Positions 24,784 through 35,799 of a stretch of DNA of 64,000 bases are shown here, piece by piece. Location of the stretch: assembly GCF_000313135.1 (NCBI RefSeq), contig NW_004457380.1:726422-790421 (forward strand). The letters run 5' to 3'. Numbering within the stretch: the stretch's first letter is position 1; each line of letters begins with the position of its first letter. This DNA is from Acanthamoeba castellanii str. Neff. Lineage: Eukaryota > Discosea > Longamoebia > Acanthamoebidae. The position numbers and the translations under genes are program-made. Below the pieces are notes generated by a model that was not told where the DNA came from, did not search any database, and saw only the letters and a list, made by a program, of their open reading frames with translations.

Positions 24784-25212
24784 TTACGGCGTGGTGGTGT
24801 TGATGGCGGCCGGCTGGTAGGGCTGGTAGTCCATGGCGCCGAGCAGGGCCGACAGGCTGGGCACGGCCGAGGTCATGGCGGCCAGGGCCTGTCGCGAGGC
24901 CAATGACGGCGGCGGCCCCCAGCGCGCGGCCGCGTAGGCCGCGAAGACCGACGGCCGCAGGGCCGAGGCCAGCGGCGACAGCAGCGCCACCGGGTCGAGG
25001 CTGCAGCGGGCGACGGCCGCTGCGAAGGTGGTGGCGGTGGAGGTCGGCTGCGGCCGACTCGGGGGTAGGCCTACGTGGTCGGTGGGTAGAACGACGCGGG
25101 TGAGGTGAGCTGCGACGGCGGAGGAGAAGCTGTGGTTGTGGTGGTTGTGGTGTCGGCTGCCTGCCACCTGGACTACTGGGAGTGCATCAGCGCAGTCCTG
25201 CCTGCTGACCAT
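24784..25212 (-). CDS. Small Ala/Pro-rich hypothetical protein
   Basis: Not recognised. On the minus strand, from an ATG at 25212 (MVSRQDCADALPVVQ) to TAA at 24784, about 142 residues. The second half (24784-25080) has the G/C third-base bias of real exons and encodes SPLASALRPSVFAAYAAARW and MDYQPYQPAAINTTTP at the end. It converges on the 2OG oxygenase gene with about 95 bp between stops. It lies 3' of AOX on the same strand, so it could also be the last exon of another gene or an alternative AOX 3' exon. The start is a guess. Confidence 0.4.
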   Translation of the reverse strand: MVSRQDCADALPVVQVAGSRHHNHHNHSFSSAVAAHLTRVVLPTDHVGLPPSRPQPTSTATTFAAAVARCSLDPVALLSPLASALRPSVFAAYAAARWGPPPSLASRQALAAMTSAVPSLSALLGAMDYQPYQPAAINTTTP

Positions 25213-25457
25213 GTGCATGCCACTGAGGTTCGTCTTGAGTAGATTGTGCTGCTTCTCTGGGGTGGTTGTAGTGCGACCCGGTTGCAGCTGAATCCCTAAT
25301 ATGGAAGATAACCCATGATGGCATGTTGTCAAATTGTTGTGGACATGGCCCACATCACATGCTGAATGCAGTACAACAATGCATTGGTTGAATGGGTTAC
25401 ATTGGAATTGTTTGCAGCGTAGAGCGAAAACAAAAGCAAAAAAAGAGGAGGGAGTGC

Positions 25458-27174
25458 TTAGTGGCCCGGAGGGAACGGGTTGTCCTGCTCGAGCTGGAGG
25501 TTGGCAAAGGTGTGGTTGACCTCCCTGTGGTGCGCTTCGTCGGCTCTGATCAACGCCACCACGTCCCTCCACTTGGCATCATCACCCTAACACAGCAGAG
25601 AAGAAGCACACGTTGATCAACATCACTGTTCCTTAGCTTCTTCTTGTTGTTGTTGTTGTTGTTGAATGGAATCATCGTACCATCTTCCAGTATTGGCGGG
25701 CGATCTCCGGGGCGGGAGTGTCCTTCCACTCGGGCAGCTTCCCGGCGTCGAGGTCGTGGAGCAGGTGGGTGTAGGTCCTCACCGCCTCCTCTTCGAGATA
25801 GCCCACGAATCGATGACAGAACCTGCGCAGACCGCACGACACACACATGACACACGACACACACATGACACACACGTGACGTCAGCTTTGTGTGTGCGTG
25901 CGGTGATGACGACGATGAGGCGGGCGGTTACCGCGGGGAGACGAGGTAGGCGGCGAAGAAGAAGTTGAAGAAGATGCCCTGAGTGACCCACACGGCGGTC
26001 CTGAAGATCTTGCCGGGCTGCTTGAGCTTGAGCCCCGTCAACAGGTGCATGCGCTCGTTCTCGGCCTCCTCCTGCAGAGCGTTACCGCCGCACACGCACA
26101 CGATCGATGGTTAGTCACACATCGCACACGCGCGTGCGCACACACGACACAACACACGTGCGTACCAGGAGAGTGTGGATCCAGCCGTGGTCCCTCTTCA
26201 GGCGGCGCAGCGAGTGGAGGTGCCTCAGGATGGCGGCCACGGAGCCGGGCACGCCCGCCACGGTCTCGAGGAAGATGATTCGACGCAGCCAGTCGGCCTC
26301 CGTCAGCTTGCCCCACGAGTACCCGCTCATCCAGTCAAAGTTGAATCTGTGTGTGTCGTGTGTGTCGTGTGTGTCGTGTGTGTCGTGTGTGTCGTGTGTG
26401 TCGTGTGTGTCGTGTGTGTCGTGTGTGTCGTGTGTGTCGTGTGTGTCGTGTGTGTCGTGTGTGTCGTTGAGAACAGCAGCAACAGCAGCAATATGAAGCA
26501 AAAGATGGAGGCGTACCTCATGAGACGCACGGTGTTGAGGGCGAGCTTGTCGGTGAGGTTCTCAGGCGGCGTGTGGTTGATCTCCACCGCATCTACGTAC
26601 TCGTTCTGCCAAATGGGGTGCGGCAGGGTGTAGGCCACCCTCGTCGATTTGCCACTGCAGCGCGTAAGCGGTCGAGTAGTGGTCGAGGTGAGTAGTGCTC
26701 TCTTCATCTTCATCTTCTTCATCTTCTTGTTCTACTCAAGTAAAATGCAAAATGTAAAATGTAGAGGGGAGGTGTGAGTGTGAATAGCAACCTTTGCTGC
26801 TGGGCGCGCTCGACGGTCTGCTGGGCGGCGATGGAGGGGTTGGAGGCCGCGGCCTTCTTCTCCTCCTGGGTCTGCTTGGGCTCGCCGTCGGTCATGGCGG
26901 CCGACGTGGTGTTGGCCCGCGACCAGGCCAGTGCTCCTCCCTGGCACCACCTGCCGCGAGTGGTCATGGTGGTCGCGGTGGCCGACGAGGTCCGCGAGGT
27001 GGTGGTAGGGGCGAGGCGAAGGGAGAGGTGGCGCCTGGCCTGGACTAGGGTCGAGGCCCGTACGCCGCCATTGCCGGAGGCGAGGGAGGAGGCAGTGGTA
27101 GTAGCAAGCCGGGCAAAGGCGTCACGGCCGCCGCCACGCAGGCTGGCTATTCTCTGAGAACAGTGCTGCTTCAT
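25458..27174 (-). CDS. AOX: Alternative oxidase, mitochondrial ubiquinol oxidase
   Basis: Non-proton-pumping, cyanide-insensitive ubiquinol oxidase of the inner mitochondrial membrane. Six exons on the minus strand: 27174-26792, 26654-26517, 26346-26166, 26071-25932, 25822-25681, 25586-25458. The ATG at 27174 opens an Arg/Ser/Ala-rich presequence of roughly 90 residues. The core reads [39 protein letters not shown], then all diiron ligands: [40 protein letters not shown] and [19 protein letters not shown], ending DNPFPPGH. Every catalytic Glu and His is present. No plant-type regulatory Cys stands out. The intron at 26347-26516 contains a pure nonanucleotide repeat. Confidence 0.96.
26348..26466. 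repeat. (GTGTGTCGT)n minisatellite in an AOX intron
   Basis: About thirteen near-perfect 9-bp units beginning two bases upstream of the acceptor side of AOX exon 3 (minus strand), so the intron reads ACACGACACACAC right up to the splice site. It is open in all frames and gives artefact ORFs of Cys-Val-Val or His-Asp-Thr repeats. Confidence 0.95.
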
Positions 27175-27482
27175 GTGCGAGTTCGTGCGTTGGGTTGTTA
27201 CTGTTGCTGGCTTGTTTGTCCAGCGGTAGATGTAGTTTTCATCATTTGTTGGCCTGTTGGTGCGGGGAGTTTAAAAGGTTTCGCCGACCACTCCCGACGA
27301 GCCACTCAGATCTCAGTTTCGTTCAACGGAAAATTCAGTTTTCGTGAACATACTTCAAATACCCTGGTTCAGTACGGTGCAGGACCAAGGAAAAACAAAT
27401 ATTTGAAATATGCGCGCCTGCGAACCAAGACGGAATGCGTTGTTTGGCTCTTGGGACATGGTGGGCTTTCTGGGCTTGGGGC

Positions 27483-28450
27483 TCAGCTTCGGCGCCACAA
27501 TACCGGGAAAGCCGGGCCGACAAACAAGTCCTGATGGGGAATAAGGTGAGGTTGTGCGTTGGGATTCCAGATACCCCGATCAACACACAACAACGTACGC
27601 CCTCCTGGAGGTTGGGTCCCAAGTCGCGCACGTTGGAGTGCCAGCCACGCCCCGACTGAAAGCCCACATGCTCCGATTGCATGTGCACTGCGACATTGAA
27701 AATGAAAGTAGATAGGGACATCATCAGCATCACCAGCTCGCTTCGGTCCATGGAAGTAGTAGACACGAACCCGCAATGGCGTAGCGCGTCTGGTGCGTCG
27801 TGTTGGGTCCTGAGCCGTGGATGGTCAAGGCGTGATGGAATGCCACCTTGATGAAAAGGTGAGTCTTGCAGAAGAAGACCAGGTGCCAAGAAGGGTGGTC
27901 GTACCTGTCCGGCCTTCATGATGGAGGGCTCATCGCTCCACTGGTCGCCGAAGGCGGAGAACTTGGCTTGGAGGGAGTCGAGGTCTTTCTCGAAGAAGGT
28001 GGCCGAGTCCGGCAGCAAGCCCCACTTGTGTGAGCCCGTGATCGTACGCAGACCGCCTGTTGCAAAATATATTCAAGATATATTTCTAAACAGTTAATCT
28101 AATATATATATATATATATGTTGGTGAATAAGCAGGTACCATTGGACAGGTCGGTGTCCTGCAGGGCGATCCAAGCGGTGATCATCGACGAGCTGTTGGA
28201 GACTTGCCAGAACCCATAGTCCTGCACACTCACACGTCCGGTGTGAGCGCGATTGTGTGGGCAGCGAGGGAGCAGGTTTTGAACGCACCTGATGCCAACC
28301 GATGTTGCCGGCCTTCTCGCTGTGGCCGTCGGGACCCAGGCCCGGTTTGGCGATGACCTGGTCGTGCCACAGCCTGATCTCGTTCGTTCTCAGCAGCTTG
28401 GCGGCCGCCTCGCCGATGGCGGGCGAAAGAACCACCTTCTTCACCGCGTC
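27483..28450 (-). CDS. Phytanoyl-CoA dioxygenase (PhyH) family protein, 5' part lost in gap
   Basis: Fe(II)/2-oxoglutarate dioxygenase of the PhyH family; substrate cannot be told. Exons seen on the minus strand: one entering the N gap at 28450 and ending about 28290, then about 28222-28138, 28054-27907, 27856-27755, 27692-27590 and 27530-27483. Motifs: IRLWHDQVIAKPGLG, IGWHQDYGFWQVSN with the HxD ligands, MITAWIALQDTDLSNGGLRT, ITGSHKWG, then HHALTIHGSGPN with the distal His and the Arg of RYAIA, and the family-like end GDLFVGPAFPVLW. The N-terminal part is in the 619-base gap, so integrity cannot be judged. The small fourth to sixth exons are predicted from splice sites and frame only. Confidence 0.8.
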
Positions 28451-29069
28451 NNNNNNNNNNNNNNNNNNNNNNNNNNNNNNNNNNNNNNNNNNNNNNNNNN
28501 NNNNNNNNNNNNNNNNNNNNNNNNNNNNNNNNNNNNNNNNNNNNNNNNNNNNNNNNNNNNNNNNNNNNNNNNNNNNNNNNNNNNNNNNNNNNNNNNNNNN
28601 NNNNNNNNNNNNNNNNNNNNNNNNNNNNNNNNNNNNNNNNNNNNNNNNNNNNNNNNNNNNNNNNNNNNNNNNNNNNNNNNNNNNNNNNNNNNNNNNNNNN
28701 NNNNNNNNNNNNNNNNNNNNNNNNNNNNNNNNNNNNNNNNNNNNNNNNNNNNNNNNNNNNNNNNNNNNNNNNNNNNNNNNNNNNNNNNNNNNNNNNNNNN
28801 NNNNNNNNNNNNNNNNNNNNNNNNNNNNNNNNNNNNNNNNNNNNNNNNNNNNNNNNNNNNNNNNNNNNNNNNNNNNNNNNNNNNNNNNNNNNNNNNNNNN
28901 NNNNNNNNNNNNNNNNNNNNNNNNNNNNNNNNNNNNNNNNNNNNNNNNNNNNNNNNNNNNNNNNNNNNNNNNNNNNNNNNNNNNNNNNNNNNNNNNNNNN
29001 NNNNNNNNNNNNNNNNNNNNNNNNNNNNNNNNNNNNNNNNNNNNNNNNNNNNNNNNNNNNNNNNNNNNN
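28451..29069. other. Assembly gap (run of N)
   Basis: 619 unresolved bases that remove the start of the PhyH-family gene. The true length is unknown. Confidence 0.99.
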
Positions 29070-29686
29070 CTATCCTCTATCCTCTAATTATTGGAGAATA
29101 GGCTGCGGTGCGTCACTACTGATAGGTCAACGATGCTCAGGGATGTTGGGTTGGGAGAGCCTTGATCACCAAGAGGCGCATTGTCAGCCCATGTAAGGTA
29201 AGCGCCTTTATCTGGCCCAAAACACCAACACGAGGGTGTTTCCCCCTCGTGGAAACACAGCTGAGCTGCACACGGGTGAGACTGAGTGAGCCCACACCTC
29301 ATGTTAGGGGGCGTGGGGAAGATCACAGGTTTGAACCTGGTTGGTGAGAGTGCATCTGCATCCCGGAGCCTCTATTTGAACTTCATGGTCTCTGTGCTAC
29401 ACCTCAGGAAATTTCGCAGCACAGTGGAGTTCGTACTGAAATTTCAAATAGCGAAGCGTACTACTGGGCCGTGGCCGCATTGGTAGTACCCCAACCCAAC
29501 TGGCGGACGGGAAGGAACTGAAGAGGGAGCCACAGCAGGAGGTGGGCAAAACGATCGAACCACGACAGGAAGAAGAACTAGTACCATCATCATCAACCTG
29601 ACGAGAGAGAAGGACAGCCACGAAGAGAAGTTGGAGGGAGATTCGGTGGTGAGGTACCACAGCAACCACCGCAAGAAGACAAGGAG
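29070..29686. other. Intergenic region between the gap and the RasGEF gene
   Basis: No convincing exon. It contains a short inverted repeat around 29230-29250 (gagggtgtttccccctc) and a GGTTTGAACCTGG-like string near 29326 that recalls a tRNA T-arm but has no matching acceptor or anticodon arm. The stretch nearest 29686 should hold the RasGEF 5' UTR. Confidence 0.5.
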
Positions 29687-32600
29687 ATGAGCAACGGAAC
29701 GCCATCACCCGGCAAAGATGAAATATTCGATCGCACGGCCCGTTTGGTTATGACCAGCGTCAATGACGGTAGCGTGCACCTTCTAACTCCTCCCAATCAT
29801 CTCCGGTCTCCCACAAAATCGCTTTCTCTTCTCCGCCCCCCCCCGCCACCTCCTCTTCGTTTTCGTTCTTCCTTTTTTTGATTTCATTTTTTATTTTATT
29901 TTTATTCCTCTTCCCCCGTTATTGTGATTTATTATTGATTATTTATTTTTGATTGTTTTTTTGTTTTGGACGTACAGCGGACATGGAGGCATTCCTGCTG
30001 AGCTACCCCATGGTCCTCACACCCAAGAACGATCTCGCCCTGCTGTGGGCCGAAGAGTACCCGACCGTCCCACCTCGTCTTCTCTTCATTTGCCCTTTTG
30101 CCCTGACTCTCCGCGTCTTATGCGATCTGTTGTGTGTGCGGTGCTGCGCCACAGGTATCGTAAGGCGTGTTCGTGGCGGCTCGACGGTGACACACGCAAG
30201 AAGCACCACGCCGAAAGGTTCCTCTTCTCCCGCACTCACCACGCAGCCATTAACTTACATCTTTTCTCTGCGTTGTGCGTTGTGCGTTGTGCGTTGTGCG
30301 TTGTGTCGTGTGTCGTGTGTCGTGTGTCGTGTCGTCTCGTGTCCTGCGCTCTCAGAATCCTGGAGTTTATGCGCATATGGGCCAAGAACTACCCCAACGA
30401 TTTCACACCGGCGTCGCGCAAGGCCGTACTGGACGTGCTCACCAAGGAGACCGGCGGCAATGCGGCCCTGCTCAACGAGTTCAAGCTCCTCTTTCTCAAG
30501 CGCCAGGCCAACCCGCCGGCGGCCGGTTCGGCCCAGGAGCCCACCACCACCACCGGCGGCGGCGGCGATACGGTTGTCAACGGCAACGCCAGCGGCGGGC
30601 TCGGTACCAGGGGCGGCAGCGGGGTGCGGCTGTTTCGCAGTGGGAGCCTAACGGCTCGCGGGACCAACGGAGCCGCGGCCGCGGCCGTGTCGGCCTCGCT
30701 CACGAGCAGCACCCACGCGGGCAGTCTCACGGCGCGCGAGTACAAGCCCCCGTCGGGCCGAGCTGGCGCCGACGACAACGGTGAGTCAAGGCCGTCGACA
30801 GCGTCGACAACGACGGCGACGACAGGGGCGACGATGGGTCCGATCCAGGCGTCGCTGTCGGGCGGCTCGCTCGACAAAATGTTCGCCAGCCGGCGCACGG
30901 GGAAGAAGCAGCGGAGCGCGACGATCGGCGGCGGCCCGCTGCCCCAGCTCGCCTCGACTCCCGACGTCGTCGAGTTTCGCGAGCGCCCGTCGCTCCCCTC
31001 GCCGCGCGCACCACCACCATCATCGTCGTCTTCGTTCTTGTCGTCTTCGCTCTCTTCGTCGCACGCGTCGCCGCCGGCGTCGCCCAGGACCACGGCCATG
31101 ATCGAAGGCCGACGACTCAACAAGGAGCACAGCCTCAGCACCAACAATGTGAGGAATGCAATCATCGTCGCAGCCTCTGCTGGCGCCGGAGCCGGCGCCG
31201 TGCCGCCCATCAACCTGCACGAGGTGCGGAAGAAGGACCAGATCAACCTCAAGGAGAAAGACCAGAAGACCATCAAGAAGATCCGCTCGGCCTCGCTCAA
31301 CCGACAGCACCAACAGACCTCCTCCATTCCCCTCATCTCCCCTCGTGGCGACAAAGGTCGCCTCAAAGGTGCGTGCGTGCGTGCGTGTGCGGTCGTGCGT
31401 GTGCGGTGTGTGTCGTGCGGTGTGTGTCGTGTGTCATGTGTGTCGTGTGTGTCGTGTTGTGACGTGTGCGCTAAAGATGATGATTGCGGGGGTGAGACAG
31501 ACATGGTGAAGGATCTGGGGAAGAGGAAGAAGCTGCTGGACTTCTCGACGGCGTCGCTGGCGCGCGAGCTGACCATGCAGGAGTGGGAGATCTTCAAGCG
31601 CATCGCGCCGCGCGAGTTCCTCAACCAGGCCTGGCAGCGCGAGAACAAGGCCATCATCGCGCCCAACATCATCCGCATGATCGGCCGCTTCAACCAGATC
31701 TCCTACTGGGTGGCGACCGAGGTCCTCACCAAGCAGGACCGCAAGACGCAGGTCAAGATCATCAAAAAGTTCATCAAGACGGCCTACATCTGCTACCACC
31801 TGGGCAACTTCAACTCCATGATGGAGATCCTCTCCGGCCTCAACAACATCTCCATCTCGCGCCTCAAGGTTTGTCTCTCTTATGTTCGTGTGCGGTGGCG
31901 TGTGCGGTGGCGTGTGCGGTGGTGTGTGCGGTTTTGCTGATGAGAATGCGGGGAATGCGTGTGTGCAGGATACGTGGCGGCAGGTGCCGGAAAAGTACAA
32001 GGCCTATTTCGAGGAGCTCGAGGCGGTGATGGACAACCAACAGAACTTCCATCGCTACCGCGAACAGCTCGCCAAGTAATCCCTTCTGCTTCTCTCCCCT
32101 TTCTTCCATGACCGTTACTCACCGCACACGCACGACGACACGCACACGAAACGACACACACATCACCGCACACGACACGACACACGATAATGTAGGCGAG
32201 AGGAGGCGCGAGAACCGACGCTGCCCTATTTCGGATTGTTCCTGCGCTACTTCACCTACTTGGACGACGGCAATCCGGCCTACGGACCCGACAAGTGCAT
32301 CAACATCGGTGCCATGGAGCTCCGCCTCGAACACGTAGGCGCCTCATCTTTCATCTCTCACCACACACGACACACGCACCATCGCACAGACACGGCACTC
32401 ACAACACACGACACACAGGTGCAAAAAGTGATGAAATACCAATCGATTCCGTACAACCTCTCGAGGTGCGTCCATGTTGGTCGTGTGTGCGTGTCGTGTC
32501 GTGTCGTGCGATGGCCATCGATGATGGGTGTTGATGATCGTCGTTGTTGTACTTGTATTTCCCAGGAATGTGCACGTGCAGAACTTTCTCAATAATCTGC

Positions 32601-35149
32601 ACGTGGTGGAGGACGAGGACAAGCTCTACGCCATGTCCCTCGCCTCCCAGGCCCCCTCTAACGCCCACCCCGACCAACTCGCCCCAGGTACCCATACCCA
32701 CCACGATTCCACCTTCGCGTTCGTTCTTTCATACGTTCCGCTTCGTTTTCGCTTTCGCTTTCGCTCTCTCGTTCTTTGCCCCCCTCTCAATGCAGCCTTC
32801 TTAACGTTCCCCATCGCAGCAGAGCCGGAGGCGCAGATGTTTGCGGAGGACATGATCGCGACGGGCCGCACGACCGCCGGCTTCTCGCACAACCGGCCCT
32901 TCCTCCCCAACGACAACCCCGACGAGACCAGGGTTCGTCCACCTCATCATCATCGTCATCATCATCTTTTTCATCACCTTCTTATCATCTTCATCTTCAT
33001 CTTCATCTTTTTCATCGTCATCATCAACAACGCTCAGTATTCGAAAACACACGTGCTAAGCTCTCTGTTGCTGAGCAGGATGACATCTCCGAGGAGATGA
33101 GCTCGTCGTTCCTGGACATCACCACGACCACGACCGAAGCGTCGACCCTCGAGCGAGTACGTGAAATGATTATTTTCATTTTATTTGCCTGCTGCGCTCA
33201 CCCCATTCCGCTCTGCGGCCATCAGGAGGAGGACGGCACCGAGCTGTCCACGATCGACAGTGACTTTGAAGACGAGGAAGAACTGTAACGCCTCCTCCCC
33301 TCACACGACACACGCGACACACGCGACACAACACACGCGACACACACACACACGCACACGACACAATGTGCTCACCGTGGTCCGCTGCCGCACCTACAGA
33401 AGGTTGGAGGAAAAAGTGGCGCGGCTGCGTCAACAAATCCTGGCCGCACGCGCCCACAAGGTATGGCCATCATCCCGCCACGTTGCTTGTGCGTACCGTG
33501 CGTGTCGTGCGTGTGTGTCGTGTGCGTGCGTGTCGTGTCGTGTGCGCGTGCGTGTGCGGTGTGGCTAATGAACGGCTCCCATGGGAAGGAGCAACTCGCG
33601 CAGAAGGTGCTCGACCTCCGCCGACAGAGGGGGTTCGACACCACCGCCACCAACCCCGGTGCGACCAGTCCCGACAAGGAGAAGGAGGTCTGCGGCGGCG
33701 GCAGCAGCGACGGCGGCGGCGGCGGTCGTCCGAGGGCGCACAGCGCGGCGGCCGAACAGCGATTGCGCATCCTCCGCGAGGTGGGCCACGCGCGGCGCGT
33801 CAACACGCTCGACGGCGCCATGTCGCCGCGGCGCTTCAATGATCAGCTTCAGCTGCGAGCGATGACTGCGACGGGACGGCGACGGCAACGGCGGAGAAGG
33901 CGAAGGGGGAGGGGGATTCGGACAGCACCGAGGCAGAGGAAGAGTCCTCGTCGGGCGAGGCCGAAAGAACGAAACGAAAACGAAAACGAAACCGAAGGCG
34001 TCGCGACGTCGGCAGAGGCGGCGTGGCGGCGACGAGGAAAGCGAAAGTAGTGAGGAGGACACAAAGAGCGAAGAGGAAAGCGAAGAGGCGGAGGGGGATA
34101 GCGGAGAGGGGACGACGTCAAGTGACGACCAGGAGGAGAGCGACAGTGAGAGCGAAAGCGAAAGCGACAGTGACAGCGAAAGCGAAAGCGAAAGCGATGA
34201 TGAAAGTGAGGAGGAGGAGAGCAGCGAAACCGATGAAGATGACGACGACGACGATGACGACGACGATGAATTCGAATGCGAGAGCGAGTCGGCCTCGAGT
34301 AGTAGCAGCAGCACGGAGGTGACCTCGGAAAGCGACGACCCGGCCAAGCGAAACCAAAAGAAGAAAACGAAGACGACGAAGAAAAAGAGGCTCGGACATA
34401 AACCATCATCATCATCGAAACCGTCGTCGCATCGACCTTCATCATCGAAGCCCACCACGCGGCCGTCTCTCGCCTCGTCACCGCTCCATCATCAGACGCG
34501 CCACCAGCAGCCGTCGTCGCAGGCCACGACGCCGCGCACCAGCGGCGTCTACATCCCGCCACTCTACTTCGCGTCGTCGACGGCCGGCGAGGGCAGCGGC
34601 AGCGGCAGCGGCGCGGCCAACCGACAACACGGGCGCGAGCGGGAGCGCGATCCCTACGCCCAGTACATCTCGCCCCGCGTGCCCAACACCCTGCCCTACT
34701 CCCCGCGCCGGCCCTCCCTCTCGGCCTCGGTCAGTCCGCCCTCGACGGCCGTGTTCGGCGGCGCGCCGCCGTCGATTCGCAGCGGCGGCTCCGGCATTCG
34801 GCTCAAGAAGGAGACCCGCAGCCGACCGGGCGGCGGCGGCAGTCACGGCAGCAGCAGCCAACGGGGCGGACGCGAGAGCGGCGAGATGATGATGACGATG
34901 ACGCGAGACGTGCGGATGGAGAAGACGTCGTCGTTCCGCTTCTTCGCCCACCTGAGCGAGGGCGTGCCCGAGGTCATGAAACAGATCAGCCCGCCCGCCA
35001 TCGACGTCGAAGGCGGCCACAAGCGCACGACCGTGCCGATGCGCGGCAGAGCGCGCGAGGCCGCTCTTCACCACCAGCATCAGCAGCGCAGACGGCCCAC
35101 CTCCCTCAGCAAAAGCGACGTCGGAACGCGACACGGCACCGAGCTATGA
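29687..35149 (+). CDS. Ras guanine-nucleotide exchange factor (REM and CDC25 domains) with long low-complexity tail
   Basis: Activates Ras-type GTPases by GDP release. The ATG at 29687 starts MSNGTPSPGKDEIFDRTARL. The REM motif spans about 29980-30510 (AFLLSYPMVLTPKNDLALLW; RILEFMRIWAKNYPNDFTPA). A Ser/Gly/Ala linker follows to 31370. The CDC25 domain spans 31500-32690: LARELTMQEWEIFKRIAPRE, FNQISYWVATEVLTKQDRKT, KKFIKTAYICYHLGNFNSMM, EILSGLNNISISRLK, YFGLFLRYFTYLDDGNPAYG, INIGAMELRLEHVQKVMKYQ. The tail continues in frame through a coiled coil (LRLEEKVARLRQQILAARAH) to TGA at 35149. Within the tail, at about 33850-34050, the best coding frame changes twice, so an unseen intron or sequence errors are likely. 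A long Asp/Glu/Ser tract is at 34050-34320. Confidence 0.82.
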
Positions 35150-35312
35150 CACAACACACACACACACACACTGTCGGTGCATGTTGTATGTTGTACAACG
35201 TTATGTGCTCGGCATTGAGGAAGGAAGAACATCATCACAAGCAACAACAACAACGTGTGTAGTGCGAGTTGATTGATGTTTTTTACTTTCTACGTTTTTT
35301 GTTGTTTCATCT

Positions 35313-35669
35313 TCAGCTTCGCGAAGCCTCCTTCTCGTCGAGCCACTGGGGCAGCCTGAGGCCCACGCGGGCGGCGTTGCGGTGGAGCCGGGCGCGGGTG
35401 TCGTCGGGTCGGGGCGTGAGGCCGTAGCGCTCGAACATGTCCTTCTCCACCCGGGAGCTCTCGAGGAGGGTCAGGTAGGCCTGCCCCACCCGAAATCCAT
35501 TCCACGCCTCGGCGGGCGATGTCGATGCAGATCGGAATGCGCCCATGATAGAGTCCCGCCACAACGGATTATTGGAAACGGGAATCATCTGCTCGTTGGC
35601 CTCGCGCAGCAGGCTTCGCAGCAGCCCCCGCACCTCCGATCTCGTCGGTCCCGCTGCCACCTTCGCCAT
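35313..35669 (-). CDS. FMC1: FMC1-like (LYR-family) mitochondrial F1-ATPase assembly factor
   Basis: Small protein of about 118 residues in one exon. The ATG at 35669 starts MAKVAAGPTRSEVRGLLRSL; another in-frame ATG lies at 35708. It matches animal FMC1 in order: RGLLRSLLREA near the N-terminus, GQAYLTLLESSRVEKDMFER in the middle, and AARVGLRLPQWLDE near the end (human FMC1 has RGLLREL, TYLCLLRSIRKH and GLVGLKLP). FMC1 is known to act in formation or stability of the F1 sector in mitochondria. It is followed only 90 bp upstream by the Myb-like gene's stop on the same strand. Confidence 0.7.
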   Translation of the reverse strand: MAKVAAGPTRSEVRGLLRSLLREANEQMIPVSNNPLWRDSIMGAFRSASTSPAEAWNGFRVGQAYLTLLESSRVEKDMFERYGLTPRPDDTRARLHRNAARVGLRLPQWLDEKEASRS

Positions 35670-35799
35670 CTTCTGCAAATCTTTTTTGATTTTAGCTTGA
35701 AAATACATTTCTTTTTATTTTCTTCTTCCGCTTATTTGTCGACGAGCCGCAAGACACACCAACACGAAGACCACCTCACCACTTCATCATCACACGAGC

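Noticed and set aside
26115..26501. ORF of repeated His-Asp-Thr on the minus strand and Cys-Val-Val on the plus strand
   Set aside because: Translation of the intronic GTGTGTCGT minisatellite inside AOX, with AOX exon 3 attached; not a separate protein.
28292..29101. Plus-strand ORFs of about 260 residues
   Set aside because: Almost wholly the N gap translated as X.
29320..29345. tRNA-like T-arm string
   Set aside because: No acceptor stem, D-arm or anticodon arm could be paired around it.
29949..31940. One uninterrupted 663-residue RasGEF exon
   Set aside because: It reads through clear introns containing GTGTCGTG repeats (30120-30358, 31370-31500); real coding blocks are separated by GT-AG sites.
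33565..34458. Minus-strand Ser/Leu-rich ORF of 297 residues
   Set aside because: Shadow of the Asp/Glu/Ser-coding RasGEF tail on the plus strand.
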